DNA of 64,000 nucleotides, taken from Eriocheir sinensis (lineage: Eukaryota > Arthropoda > Malacostraca > Decapoda > Varunidae). The DNA is taken from contig NC_066517.1 in the NCBI RefSeq assembly GCF_024679095.1, positions 20,584,540 through 20,648,539 on the forward strand, written 5' to 3'. Of this stretch, positions 11,158-21,371 are shown in pieces; position 1 is the stretch's first letter, and the number at the start of each line of letters is the position of its first letter. The notes under the pieces are model-generated. The model was not told the origin of the DNA. It saw only the letters and a program-made list of their open reading frames with translations, and did no database searches. The position numbers and the translations under genes are program-made.

Positions 11158-11250
11158 TGATGTGGGGCAAGGCGATTCGCAGCGGCAGACTGTGACGTCA
11201 CTTCCGCCTGGCCAGTGATCTTGACGCCGGCGACCCACACGAGAGGGCGA

Positions 11251-11253
<3 letters not shown>
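11158..11253. promoter_or_regulatory. Perfect CRE next to an ETS-type site in CpG-rich DNA
   Basis: TGACGTCA at 11193-11200 is directly followed by CTTCCGCC, an ETS-type core. CRE plus ETS motifs are common in core promoters. The stretch before it (AAGGCGATTCGCAGCGG) resembles AAGGCAATTCAAAGCGG at about 10671, so the two may be diverged copies of one element. No transcript start can be assigned. Confidence 0.3.

Positions 11254-11289
<36 letters not shown>
11254..11289 (+). repeat. (TG)n, 18 units
   Basis: Pure TG tract. Confidence 0.95.
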
Positions 11290-11290
<1 letters not shown>

Positions 11291-11363
11291 ATCACCTAAA
11301 CGCAATGCTGGGTATACAATTGGCTCAGGGCAAGGGAAGGGTGAATAAGAGGGTAATAAAGAG

Positions 11364-11410
11364 TACTTTTTTATGCCCTTGAACTGTTTGCTTTAAAAAA
11401 AAAAAAAAAC
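11364..11410 (+). mobile_element. Dispersed short repeat R, copy 6 (truncated)
   Basis: ACTTTTTTATGCCCTTGAAC, TGTTTGCTTT, then an A-run. Only the 3' half of R remains. Confidence 0.6.
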
Positions 11411-11763
11411 CTGTCCTTCGTCTTCCCCCTTCTGCACCTTCTCCATTAACCCACCTCGTCTTGTTATACCTTAAAAGTCATCGTACCTCAAGCTGTAGGG
11501 TTGAGGATGGGCGGGAGAGAACGGGAGGGAGGGAATGGTGAAATGAGTGGTTAGAGAGGCGGGGTTCGTGAGGCGTGAGTCGAAGCGTCTGGTGTCTCAT
11601 AAATAGACTGCTCATTTTTATCTTGTTATTCTATTATTCATCGTTGCCTAACATTATATTTTTCTGTGACTTTCCATTCTTATTTTACGTACGCTAATCC
11701 TCCTTTGACCGTGATGCCGTATTGTTGATAGTTAAGTGAAGTTGCGAGCCAGATATTCTTTTT
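11411..11763. other. No gene seen
   Basis: Mixed sequence. A purine-rich stretch at 11500-11560 has stops in all + frames before a possible GTGAGT donor at about 11575. Confidence 0.4.
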
Positions 11764-11833
11764 AGCAGCGATTAGCGTTTTTTTTTTTTTTTAACATTAT
11801 TGCCTTCAGCCCCTCTTACTGTTAAAAAAAAAA
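11764..11833 (+). mobile_element. Dispersed short repeat R, copy 7
   Basis: AGCAGCGATTAGCG, a T-run, ATTATTGCCTTCAGCCCCTC, TTACTGTTAAAAAAAAA. Diverged but complete. Confidence 0.65.
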
Positions 11834-12121
11834 GCTTCACTGTGACTCGAATAACCTAACAATACCTACCTAGGCTAACTCATCTGTCTTAACACATTAT
11901 CAAGCGAAAGCTAACCTAACAAAGCACGCCATCAGGTATTTTGCTCTTTGCACTTTCAGTGAAGGTGTTAATGAGGCTTTCGTTTTGAGGGTCGTGAAGG
12001 GGCAGAAATATATTTGTTTCCCAACGACTGTGTTGGCTTGCGATCTTAATACAAATAATACGATCTAATTAAAATTGAAACCCGATGGTGGTGAATTCAT
12101 GATAGTGTCAATGATTTGAGA

Positions 12122-12457
12122 GTGTTGTCGGTGAATTAGTGATCGTGTGAGTGGATCTTGATAGTATTATGGTGTTAATCGTGGTAGTGAATCGGAACAG
12201 TGTTATAAGGCTATTTATTTATTTTTTTGTTTTGTTTTATCATCAGTCGGTTGTGTTCAATATTCTTTTTAAATTCAATAATGGCAGTAGTAATGATAAT
12301 GATAATAATAATAACAATAATAATAGTACTTATGACGGTGGAAGTGGTGAATTGGTGATTGTGTTGTGATTCGAAAGTGTTGTAGGTGAATTAGTGATCC
12401 TGGGAGTGTTAATGGCAAAGTGATGATCGTGTTAGTGGATCGGAACAGTTTTAGTGG
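12122..12457 (+). repeat. Diverged direct repeats flanking a nested insertion
   Basis: The left arm (12122-12207) and right arm (12377-12457) share GTGTTGT(C/A)GGTGAATT, AGTGATC, a GT-rich middle and GATCGGAACAGT. Between them is the 12211-12330 repeat, which has its own second copy at 15.9 kb. The arms may be tandem copies of an older repeat into which the element inserted. Confidence 0.5.
12211..12330 (+). mobile_element. Dispersed repeat Q, copy 1, with (AAT)n-like tail
   Basis: It shares about 110 bp with 15945-16080: TTGTTTTGTTTTATCATCA, then TTCAATATTCTTTTTAAA, then CAATAATGGC and TAATGATAATGATAATA. Both copies end in an AAT-rich microsatellite, as expected for a retroelement 3' end. 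No coding sequence is left. Confidence 0.65.
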
Positions 12458-12459
12458 CA

Positions 12460-12725
12460 AATTAGCTTCCCGAAGCAGACTGAATCAAATAGCCCCAAAT
12501 TGTGTACCCGACTGTGTGATATTTTAATGGATGTTTTCCCTGCCCATCAAATGAGTCAATCACTGCTTATACCAGGACGGGCGTTGTCTGAAGTTAGAAG
12601 GTAACAAGAGATGGTAATAACCATAACAACACCTTGACAAAAAAAGGGCTTCACTTCCTCTCCTTTCTCTCTCTCAATTTGTTTATTATTTTTTTTTCTT
12701 TCTGCCTTCCATTTCATTTTGTTTG
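12460..12725. other. Flank of the SINE; no gene
   Basis: AT-rich, with a C/T-rich stretch at 12655-12720 before the SINE. Nothing recognised. Confidence 0.4.
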
Positions 12726-13077
12726 GAGAGGCGGTGGCTGAGTGGTTAGCGTGCCGACGCCGCGTCCGGGTGATCCAGGAGGGACGCGGGTTCGAATCCT
12801 GGCCGCCACACAGCTGGGATTTTTCAGTCACCGCCGAATGGCCTAAGACTACCCACATGGTGCCCTGAAGACCACCTATCAACCCGGACTCTAGATAACC
12901 CCTCCAAAGAGAGGCTCAAAGATGAGCTCCGGAGGGCAGTATGAGCCAAAACAAGATGGCGCCACTATAAACACTCGCCTGCGCCACAACGGGCTGCGCC
13001 GACCATCAGGCCCCACCAGTGAAAAAGCCTAACGGCTCAATACGCCACGACGTAAAAAAAACTATAAAAAAAAAACT
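12726..13077 (+). mobile_element. tRNA-derived SINE (Ser/Leu-type head) with A-rich tail
   Basis: The head folds like a class II tRNA. An acceptor 5' strand GAGGCGG (12727-) can pair at six of seven positions with CCGCCAC near 12810. A D-arm and A box TGGCTGAGTGGTTAGCG and a B box GGTTCGAATCC (about 12790) are intact. The anticodon arm is replaced by a GCGTCC/GGACGC hairpin, so it is not a working tRNA. A body of about 250 bp of unknown origin follows, ending in CCACGACGTAAAAAAAAC and A-runs near 13075. Intact pol III boxes suggest a fairly young copy. Confidence 0.8.
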
Positions 13078-13303
13078 TGCCTTCTTTGACCCTAAAACCA
13101 CCGCGGTAAAACGCTCGTGAATAAATCGCTAAATCATTCGGTGGAGTGGAGTGGATGCGTCGAGTGGCAATTAAATTAGAAAAAGCGTTAAGTGGAGCCT
13201 GTACTGCTGGCTAAATACCATGATGAAAATACTTTTTTATCTATACTATAATTCTGATATATATACTACACATCTTTTTCTACGATCTGCTATTACTATT
13301 ACT

Positions 13304-13363
13304 ATTTTTTTATCATTATTATTAAATTTTCGCTCTTGGGCTGCCTCCTTTACTGTAAAAAAA
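13304..13363 (+). mobile_element. Dispersed short repeat R, copy 8 (5' part lost)
   Basis: CGCTCTTGGGCTGCCTCCTT followed by TACTGTAAAAAAA, preceded by T-rich DNA. Confidence 0.7.
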
Positions 13364-13785
13364 TGAGCTATTAAAGTAGGGAGCTATAAACCCAGGCAAA
13401 TAAAGCGGAAGTTGAGGAAGAGAAAGGAAAAGGAAGAAGTGGAGGAGGAAAAAAATGAAAAATATGAAAAGGGAGAAGAGGAGGAGGAAGGCAAAAGTGT
13501 AAGGTATAGAGAATTTTTATTTATACCATGGAATGAAATAAAGGATTGAAGTATATAATTGAGCACTAACTTCTGCCTAACCGATACCGAAAGTGAGACC
13601 GATACCGTAAGACTAACTAATGGTCGGCCTTGATCACGAGGACACAACCCGGATTTAATCTCTGCCGGACAGGACTATGCACTAAAAGCTGCACGGATTT
13701 ACATACGAGTCGCGTAATCAAGGCGCTGTATAAAATTACCCGGAATGGATGAACTGAGGAACAGAGAACGGATGAAATGTGGCGC
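13364..13785. other. Unassigned DNA with a TATA-like motif
   Basis: 13550-13780 looks single-copy. The motif ACCGATACCG occurs twice near 13580-13605. TATAAAA at 13729-13735 could be a TATA box, but no coding exon follows. Confidence 0.3.
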
Positions 13786-13789
13786 GTGA

Positions 13790-14290
13790 GGTGAAGTAGA
13801 GATGGGAGGGAGAAGAGGAGGGGAAAAAGGAAATAGGAAATAGAAATAGGAAGATTTGAGGCAGGGAAAATAAATTGGAAGTTGAGGACGATGAAAGGTG
13901 GAGAGAGAGGTAAAGTAGAGATGGAAGGGAGAGGAGGAGGAGAAAAAGGAAATAGGAAATAGAAGTAGGAAGATTTGAAGCGAGGAAAATAAATTGGAAG
14001 TTGAGGAGGATGAAAGGTGAAGGGAGAGGTTAAGTAGAAACGGGATGAGTAAGAGGAACTGGAGGAGGAGGAGGAGGAGGAGAAAAAGGAAATAGGTAAT
14101 ACAAGTAGAAAGATTTGAAACGAGGAAAATAAATTGGTTGTTGAGGAGGATGAAAGGTGGAGAGAGAGGTTAAGTAGAGACGGGAGGAACTGGAGGAGGA
14201 GGAGGAGGAGGCGGAGAAAGAGGAAAACAGATATTAGGAGTAGGAAGATCTGAACCGGGGAAAATAAAGCAGAAGTTGAGGAGGAGGAGG
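13790..14290 (+). repeat. Purine-rich tandem array, unit about 119-140 bp, four copies
   Basis: AAAATAAATTGG or its variant starts at about 13868, 13987, 14127 and 14261. Units carry GGAAGTTGAGGA, GATGAAAGGTG, GAGAGAGGTTAAGTAGA and AAAAAGGAAATAGG. Length differences come from an expanding GGA run inside the unit. A further decayed unit may lie at 13385-13440. Confidence 0.8.
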
Positions 14291-14614
14291 AGTAAGGAAA
14301 AGAAAGAAGTGGAAGAGTAAAGATAATAAAAAAAAACTATGGAGAAGAAGAAGAAGAGAAGGTATAGGGAATTATGAAGTGAGGAAGGAAGAAGGGGAAA
14401 GGTACTATGGGAAGTAAAGAAGGGAGGGAAATAATAAGATAATAAAAAAAGAGGAGGTAGAAGATGGCAAAATATTCTAATGTACAGGAAATAAACTAAG
14501 GAAGAAAAAACAAAAAAAGTGCTATTGTAGGTTAAATAGGAAGGAACACAGAACAGAAATAGGAAGAAAAAGCATAGATGTGTTGTACTGACCTCTTTCT
14601 TTTTTCTTTTCCAG

Positions 14615-14670
14615 TGAAGACGAAGAGAAAGAAGAGCGAAGAGGAGGAGGAAAGTTTTGCATCCTTGGAG
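14615..14670 (+). CDS. Candidate internal exon of an unrecognised gene (exon a)
   Basis: The 56-bp stretch lies between a strong acceptor (CTCTTTCTTTTTTCTTTTCC then AG at 14613-14614) and a strong donor (TTGGAG|GTAAGA). After two bases that complete a split codon, the frame reads KTKRKKSEEEEESFASLE and ends in phase 0. A basic-then-acidic segment like this is low in complexity, and the DNA upstream is purine-rich, so chance cannot be excluded. Support comes from the next candidate exon, 622 bp downstream, which begins in the matching phase. No domain is recognised. Confidence 0.45.
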
Positions 14671-14912
14671 GTAAGACACGTAATTGCTTTCTCTTCCTCT
14701 TTCCGCTAATGACACTTGTTTAAATGCTTGTACGTGTGTCTATTAATTGGCTAACTTACGGGGAAAGGATGCGTCCGTTGTGTTCTATTCCTGCATTCTT
14801 TATTCTCCTGTATTCTTCTTATCCATTATTTTTTGTCTATTCTTTATTTTGTCTTTATTTATCCTGGTGCTTCTTTTCATGCATTCAGTTAACAGTTATG
14901 GGGCGATGTAGT

Positions 14913-14914
14913 GT

Positions 14915-14975
<61 letters not shown>

Positions 14976-15038
14976 TTTATACCTCCTTGCTCTAATTAAT
15001 ATTGATTTTTACTGGATTGAGTGAAGCTCGCGTAATGT

Positions 15039-15069
<31 letters not shown>

Positions 15070-15151
15070 TTACCTAGTTTACCTAGTTGTAGTTTTACAG
15101 AGCCTGGGCTTACGCTCGTGTGGTTCCGTCTCCGTATCTGTATTTGTCCAG

Positions 15152-15200
<49 letters not shown>
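14913..15200 (+). repeat. Three (TG)n tracts
   Basis: Tracts at about 14913-14973, 15040-15067 and 15152-15200, all in the putative intron between the 14615 and 15293 exons. Confidence 0.95.
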
Positions 15201-15203
<3 letters not shown>

Positions 15204-15292
15204 GAGTTTAAAGATATGGAGATACTTTTTCATCCTCTTTAATATCCATGTACTTCCCCATTTCCTCTTTTTTCCCTTTATCTCGTATGCAG

Positions 15293-15316
15293 GCGGCTGA
15301 GGAGAGCACACCCGCG
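15293..15316 (+). CDS. Candidate 24-bp microexon of the same gene (exon b)
   Basis: Acceptor TTTCCCTTTATCTCGTATGC then AG at 15291-15292; donor CCCGCG|GTAAGG at 15317. It encodes exactly eight codons (AAEESTPA), phase 0 to 0, so it can be included or skipped without changing frame. It is compatible with the phase-0 end of the 14615 exon. Small size raises the chance of coincidence, but both splice sites are good and the acidic/Ser/Pro content fits exon a. Confidence 0.4.
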
Positions 15317-15540
15317 GTAAGGCCACAAAGGGTTTATATATTTTATCCGCTATTGACAAGACCTTCCATATAAATGTCGTTGGGGGCGTCCGAACATGTG
15401 AGACTTGACTTCGAACACAACAAATTATCAAACACAAACGTAACACGACTTTTAAACCATTCACACCCCGACTATAGACTTCGACTCCCTTAAACCGAAT
15501 CCATAAACCCTATCTGACCCTTTACAAACCAAGAGCAGGA
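15317..15540. other. Intron-like DNA; nothing else seen
   Basis: Mixed sequence without repeats or supported frames. Confidence 0.4.
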
Positions 15541-15640
15541 TGTTTATGAGAAAGATAAGTCGAGAGGAAGGAATCGAACACAGGTCTCCGCCGGTGACGT
15601 CACGGCTGCGGGGACTCGGAGATCAAGCGACCCAAACAAA
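15541..15640 (-). mobile_element. Possible decayed tRNA-like SINE head (inverted)
   Basis: The minus strand has GTTCGATTCC, a pol III B box (+ strand 15570-15579), preceded by CGGCGGAGACCTGT, a context common in tRNA-derived repeats. The A box is not clear. TGACGTCA occurs at 15595-15602. Low confidence because only one box is intact. Confidence 0.3.
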
Positions 15641-15849
15641 AACATTGATTATAAAAAAAAACCGCCTCACCTTGCCACTTCCTTGCCGGAGAGGGACGAG
15701 TTTACCCCCGAGGCAGCCGAAGCACCCTCACCACCGCCCTGACGAGGCAACACGCGGAGAATCAAAGGGGAGAGGAGAAAGAGAAGGGGTGAAGGTTGTG
15801 ATGGTGGTGGTGGTGGGGTGGTTGGGGACGAAGACGAGGAGGAAGAGGA

Positions 15850-15881
15850 AGGAGGAGGAGGAGGAGGAGGAGGAGGAGGAA
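15850..15881 (+). repeat. (GGA)n
   Basis: Pure GGA run at the end of a G-rich stretch (15780-15850) of GGTGGTG and GAGGAAGAGG. Confidence 0.9.
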
Positions 15882-15944
15882 TGAAGGAACTAAGGTCGTG
15901 GAATATAAAGAGGTTGTATATATGTTTCCTTCCACTATGATCGG

Positions 15945-16080
15945 TTTTATTTCTTTATTTTTTGTTTTGTTTTATCATCAATCGGTTGGGTTCAATATTC
16001 TTTTTAAAATCAATAATGGCCATAGTAATGATAATGATAATAGCAACGATAATAATAATAATAATAATAGTAATAATAGT
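15945..16080 (+). mobile_element. Dispersed repeat Q, copy 2, with (AAT)n tail
   Basis: Second copy of the element at 12211-12330, same orientation, differing by scattered substitutions and a longer AAT-rich end. Confidence 0.65.
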
Positions 16081-16089
16081 GTTATCAAT

Positions 16090-16892
16090 CCTGTATCAGT
16101 TTTCTATTACTTCTTAAACTACAATCTTTTCCAACGTCCTCTCTTACATTTTCCTCTGAACTCAATTTTACTTTCTTTTCCCTTTTCACCGCTTTTTTTT
16201 TTCTTCCCATTGCTTTCTCTTTTCTCTTTCCTTCATTTCCCTCCATTTCTCTTCCATTCCCTTTCTTATTTCTCCATTTCCTTCCCTTTCCTTCCCGTCC
16301 CTTCCCATCCTTTCCCTTCCCTTCTATTCCCTTTCCTTCCCTTCCCTTCCCTTCCGTCTTTTCCCCTTCATTACACCCTCCATCTCCTGCTTCCGTCCAC
16401 TCTCCTGTCCCCTCTCCAATCCCCATTACGCCATTTTCCCCTCCTCCTCCTCCTCCTCCACCTCCCTCTCTTCCTTCCCCTCTACCTCCTGATTTTCCTC
16501 CTCCTCCTCCTCAAATTCTTCCTATTCAATATAGAAATTCTTGTACTCTGCCTCATACCATTCATCTATTTATATTTTTTCTTTCTCCTCATACCTCAGT
16601 TTATCTATGTATCTATCTACCAGTCTATTTGTGTCCATCAATCTTGCTATTTTCTGTTTATTATTTATCTCACTGGTCTTGTTTTTCCATTTCCCTCACA
16701 CCTATTTTTTTTCCTTTATGTTTCCGCTTTAATTTCTCACTCTTTGCTTCCTTGCACTTTTTCATCCTCTCTCTATTCTCTTTCTTCCTTATGTTTACTT
16801 GATCCCTCTTCCTTCTTCGGTCTATGTATCTTTTCTTCTTCTTTCTTTTTATTTGGTTGTCTCAATTTCACCTGTATCACATTTCCCACCTG

Positions 16893-16929
<37 letters not shown>

Positions 16930-16990
16930 GTGTTCATATATGCATTGAAAAGTCATTGATATTTAGAGTTTCTCAATATTCAATACCGGA
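16090..16990. repeat. Pyrimidine-rich domain with (TTCCC)n and (CT)n
   Basis: Nearly all C/T on the + strand from 16130 to 16840, including CCCTT/TTCCC pentamer runs at 16270-16360 and (CT)n at 16898-16927. Long open frames here are hydrophobic or Ser/Pro shadows. Confidence 0.8.
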
Positions 16991-17400
16991 TTCGTCTGCT
17001 CCACGCGCGTGTCTCCTGCAGTCTGTGGGAATGAAGTCTGCTGCTTGCTTCCTCCTCCTCCTCTTCATCTTCTTTTTCTTCTTCGTCTTCTTCTTCCTCC
17101 TCATCTTTTTCTTCTTCGTCTTCCTCTTCGTCATCGTCTTCGTCTTCCTCTACGTCTTCGTTTTCGTCTTTCTCTTCGTCTTCCTTTTTTCCCTTTTCCT
17201 TGGTTCCACTCTCCTCCTCCATCTCTTCCTCTTCCTCCTCTTCCGTCTCATCCTCATCATTGACGTCTTCGCTCTTCCTTCTCTTCCTCCTCCTCCTCAT
17301 CGCCTCATCCTCTTCCTCCTCCTCATCGTCTCTCTCCTCCTCCTCCCCCTCCTCCTCCTCCTCCTCCTCCTCCTCCTCCTCCTCCTCCTCCTCTTCGTGT
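16991..17400 (-). repeat. Interrupted (TCC/TTC/GTC)n tract; Glu/Asp-rich on the minus strand
   Basis: The minus strand is open for about 106 codons (17300 to 16980) with mixed Glu, Asp and Lys codons and non-repeat ends. The 17113-17152 part (TTCTTCGTCTTCCTCTTCGT and on) is repeated at 17672-17711, outside that frame, which favours repeat expansion over a conserved acidic exon. A pure (TCC)n run follows at about 17335-17393. Confidence 0.6.
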
Positions 17401-17815
17401 ACTCAAATCTGATCAAGTCGAAGTTTCAGGATGGAAGTTTTTGCTCGTTGGAGATTTATCGGGATTTTTTTCTCCTTCCGTCTCGTCCTTATTTGCACGT
17501 CTTTCTCTATCGATTTATTCATTGCGGTTACTCTTTTTTATAGCCCTCTTCCTTCCTTCATTCCTTTACGTCTTCCTATCACATCTTAAATTTTACTAAC
17601 ATATTTTTCCTTTTATTTTCTATACTCTATACCCTTTCTCTTCCTCCTCCTCTTTCTCTTCATCTTCATTTTCTTCTTCGTCTTCCTCTTCGTCATCGTC
17701 TTCGTCTTCCTCTCTCTTCTCCTTCATCCCACACAACACCACTCTTCCTCCTCTTCTCTCCTCTTCCTTCTCTACCTCATCTCCATGCCTTCTCCTCCTC
17801 CTCCTCCTTCCTCCT
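17401..17815. other. Mixed then C/T-rich DNA; no gene
   Basis: 17400-17600 is mixed. 17640-17730 contains the second copy of the TTC/GTC tract. (TCC)n at 17787-17808. Confidence 0.5.
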
Positions 17816-18640
17816 CACCGTGACACCCTTCGCCACAGCCTCACACCGGGGGAGGAACACAGGCGCAGTCCCTCGAAGACCAGATAGGAAGGTCCCCGCG
17901 GGAAGGTTAGCGGAGGAGAGAGTAAGATTTTTATGTGTCCTCGAGGGTGAGCGGAGGGCGGAAGAGTGTTGCTGGAGGAGGAGGAGGAGGAGGGGGAGAT
18001 GCTGGTGTTTAAGAGTTGGGGTTCTCTATGTTTGGAAGACGAGGTAGAGGAAGAGGTGGATAAGAAGAAATAACAATGGATGAAGATGAAGGAAAATAAG
18101 AGGAAAACGAGGAGGAGGGAGTAATATGCGAGTGGGAGGAAGAAAGACATTAAAGGAGGAGGAGGAGGAGATAAGGAGGAGGTGGAGGAAGCATAATCGA
18201 AGAGGAAAAAGAAATAGAAGAGGTAAAGGAAGAGGAAAACAAGAGAATGAAGAAGAGGAGGAGGAGGAAGTAATGCGAGTGTGGGAGGAAGAAGGATGAT
18301 AGAGGAGGAGGAGGAGGAGCAGGAAGAGAAGGAGGAGGAGGAGGAGGAGGAGGAAGAGGAGGAGGAAGATCAGAATACGCTATTTATCAAGGGCAGGATT
18401 GAGTCGGGGCGTATTGGATGCTTCAGAAGGAGGAGGGGAAGGAAGAAGAATAGGAGGAGGAGGAGGAGGAGGAGGAAGACGACGACGAGGAAGAAGAGGA
18501 AGCGGAGGAGGAGACACAAAATGAGAATGAGGTTGGACATAAGCCTCTTCCTCCTCCGCCATCACCTCTTCCTTCCCTCCTCCTCCTCCTCCTCCTCCTC
18601 CTCCACCTCGTTACTAACCTTTTAATCAACGTTATCTGCG
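17816..18640. repeat. Purine-rich domain with several (GGA)n runs, then (TCC)n
   Basis: A mixed CpG-containing start (17816-17960), then GGA-rich runs at about 17975-17995, 18150-18190, 18298-18370 and 18450-18480, and (TCC)n at 18576-18604. The purine-to-pyrimidine switch at about 18540 gives near-complementary arms that could fold back. Confidence 0.75.
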
Positions 18641-18900
18641 CGTATCATCTCCCTCCCTCCTTTGCCTGCCAGCTCACCTGTCCCCGCGCGTCGGCCACAC
18701 CTGTAATTAAGGCGTGATTACCTGGCAACGTGTGTGAGAAACTCCTCATCCCGCCGGAAGACGTTTTGTGGCGAGAACATGAAAGTGGGAAGGACCATAA
18801 GCCTGGCTCATTTGGGAGGGTGTGAGGGAGGGAAGGAGGGGGGGGGGTGAAGGGAGGGGGATAGGGATGGAGTGAGGGGGGGTGGGTGGGAAGGAATGAG
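18641..18900. other. Mixed block; no gene seen
   Basis: 18650-18800 is GC-balanced with several CACCTG motifs. 18810-18900 is G-rich (GGGAGG runs). Confidence 0.4.
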
Positions 18901-18902
18901 GA

Positions 18903-18905
<3 letters not shown>

Positions 18906-18953
<48 letters not shown>

Positions 18954-19235
18954 AGCAAACAGATAAATGGAAAAGTGAGATAGATAAGTACATATAGAAA
19001 TAGATAGATAGATCGATAGGTAGACAGATACAGACAGATAGATAGAAAAAAAAGAGAACAGCTAGATAATTAGATGAATAGTTAAGTAAATATTTCAAGA
19101 GACAGGAAAGATAGATAAAGAGAAACAGCTGGAGGGACAGACAGGCAGACAGACACACAGACACACGCATAGAGACATACAGACAGACAGACCCCCAAAC
19201 AGACATACAGACACAGACAGACAGGCAGTATAGAG
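18906..19235 (+). repeat. (GA)n followed by (GATA)/(CAGA)-like repeats
   Basis: (GA)n at 18906-18952, GATA/TAGA-rich DNA at 18970-19050 and ACAG/CAGA-rich DNA at 19130-19230. Confidence 0.85.
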
Positions 19236-19249
19236 GGGAGCGGGCTCAG

Positions 19250-19420
19250 GGCATAAAGATACGTGTTTTGTGGGTCACGGACGGCCCGAGATGATGTGTG
19301 ACGAGCGGCCGTGAGTGGCTGAGGCGGCGGACCAATCAGCGGCCGAGTTGTTATTTATGGGCCGGTGTGATTGGCTGGCGCGCCGGATGACGTGAGCGCT
19401 AATTACCTGCCGAAGGAACA
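19250..19420. promoter_or_regulatory. CpG-rich cluster with paired CCAAT boxes and a CRE-like site
   Basis: ACCAATCAGC (19331-19340) and the inverted GTGATTGGCTGG (CCAAT core 19370-19374) lie 38 bp apart. TGACGTGA is at 19388-19395, and CpGs are dense (CGGCGG, GCGGCC, GGCGCGCC). CCAAT plus adjacent flanks match NF-Y sites, and NF-Y/CRE pairs are typical of promoters. Direction is unclear: a TATA-like CATAAATA reads on the minus strand between the boxes. An ATG with an in-frame GTGAGT donor (about 19290-19310) is on the + strand but upstream of the boxes. Confidence 0.45.
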
Positions 19421-19449
19421 CGTCACACCTTGATTAAAACACCTCCACG

Positions 19450-19502
<53 letters not shown>

Positions 19503-19636
19503 GTCCCTTTTCTATGTCATTGTGTTATTTATCTCTCCTAATCCATCTTTCTTTTCCTCGCATTTTCTTTCTTTCTTTCTTTTTTTTCTTTTTTCCTTCT
19601 ATCCTTCTTTCCTTCCTGCTATCTTTCTTTCCTTTT

Positions 19637-19702
<66 letters not shown>
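19450..19702 (+). repeat. Two (CT)n tracts
   Basis: Tracts at 19453-19500 and 19644-19700, separated by T/C-rich sequence with TTTC runs. Confidence 0.95.
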
Positions 19703-19704
<2 letters not shown>

Positions 19705-19744
19705 CAACACCTGAATAAGACATGAACCTTTAATTTTCGGTGAA

Positions 19745-19860
19745 TGTCGCGAGAAAGGAGGAGGAAAAGGAGGAGGAGGGGGAGGAGGAGGAGGAGGAGG
19801 AGGAGGAGGAGGAGGAGGAAATGGAGAGAAGGAGAGAGGAAATGGAGGGAAGGAAAAGAA
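19745..19860 (+). repeat. (GGA)n and purine-rich flank
   Basis: GGA-rich from 19755 to 19820, then GAAATGGAGAG repeats. Confidence 0.9.
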
Positions 19861-19916
19861 ACCTGGTGTACAATTAGCCAGCATGAGTCTTAATAGCCTT
19901 GAGCTCCCACCTGCGT

Positions 19917-20640
<724 letters not shown>

Positions 20641-20643
20641 CGC

Positions 20644-21152
<509 letters not shown>

Positions 21153-21309
21153 CATGTAGGTTCAAAGCGTGTCAGTCGATCTAAACCTGTTGCCACTCTG
21201 TAAAAGACTTGTTCCCCCTTTTCTGTTTTTTTTCTTTTATTCTTTTTATTTTCCTTGCCTGTGCCTTACTCTGCTTTTCCTCCTTCCCCTCACCGCAGTG
21301 CAGTAACGC

Positions 21310-21312
<3 letters not shown>

Positions 21313-21368
<56 letters not shown>
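21313..21368 (+). repeat. (CT)n
   Basis: Pure CT tract. Confidence 0.95.

Positions 21369-21371
<3 letters not shown>

Noticed and set aside
12726..12812. A functional tRNA-Ser or tRNA-Leu gene
   Set aside because: Pol III boxes and acceptor stem are present, but the anticodon arm is not a proper stem-loop and a long SINE body with an A-rich end follows.
15898..16959. 353-codon hydrophobic frame
   Set aside because: T/C-rich composition gives hydrophobic residues in any phase; no transmembrane protein family pattern and the frame begins inside repeat Q.
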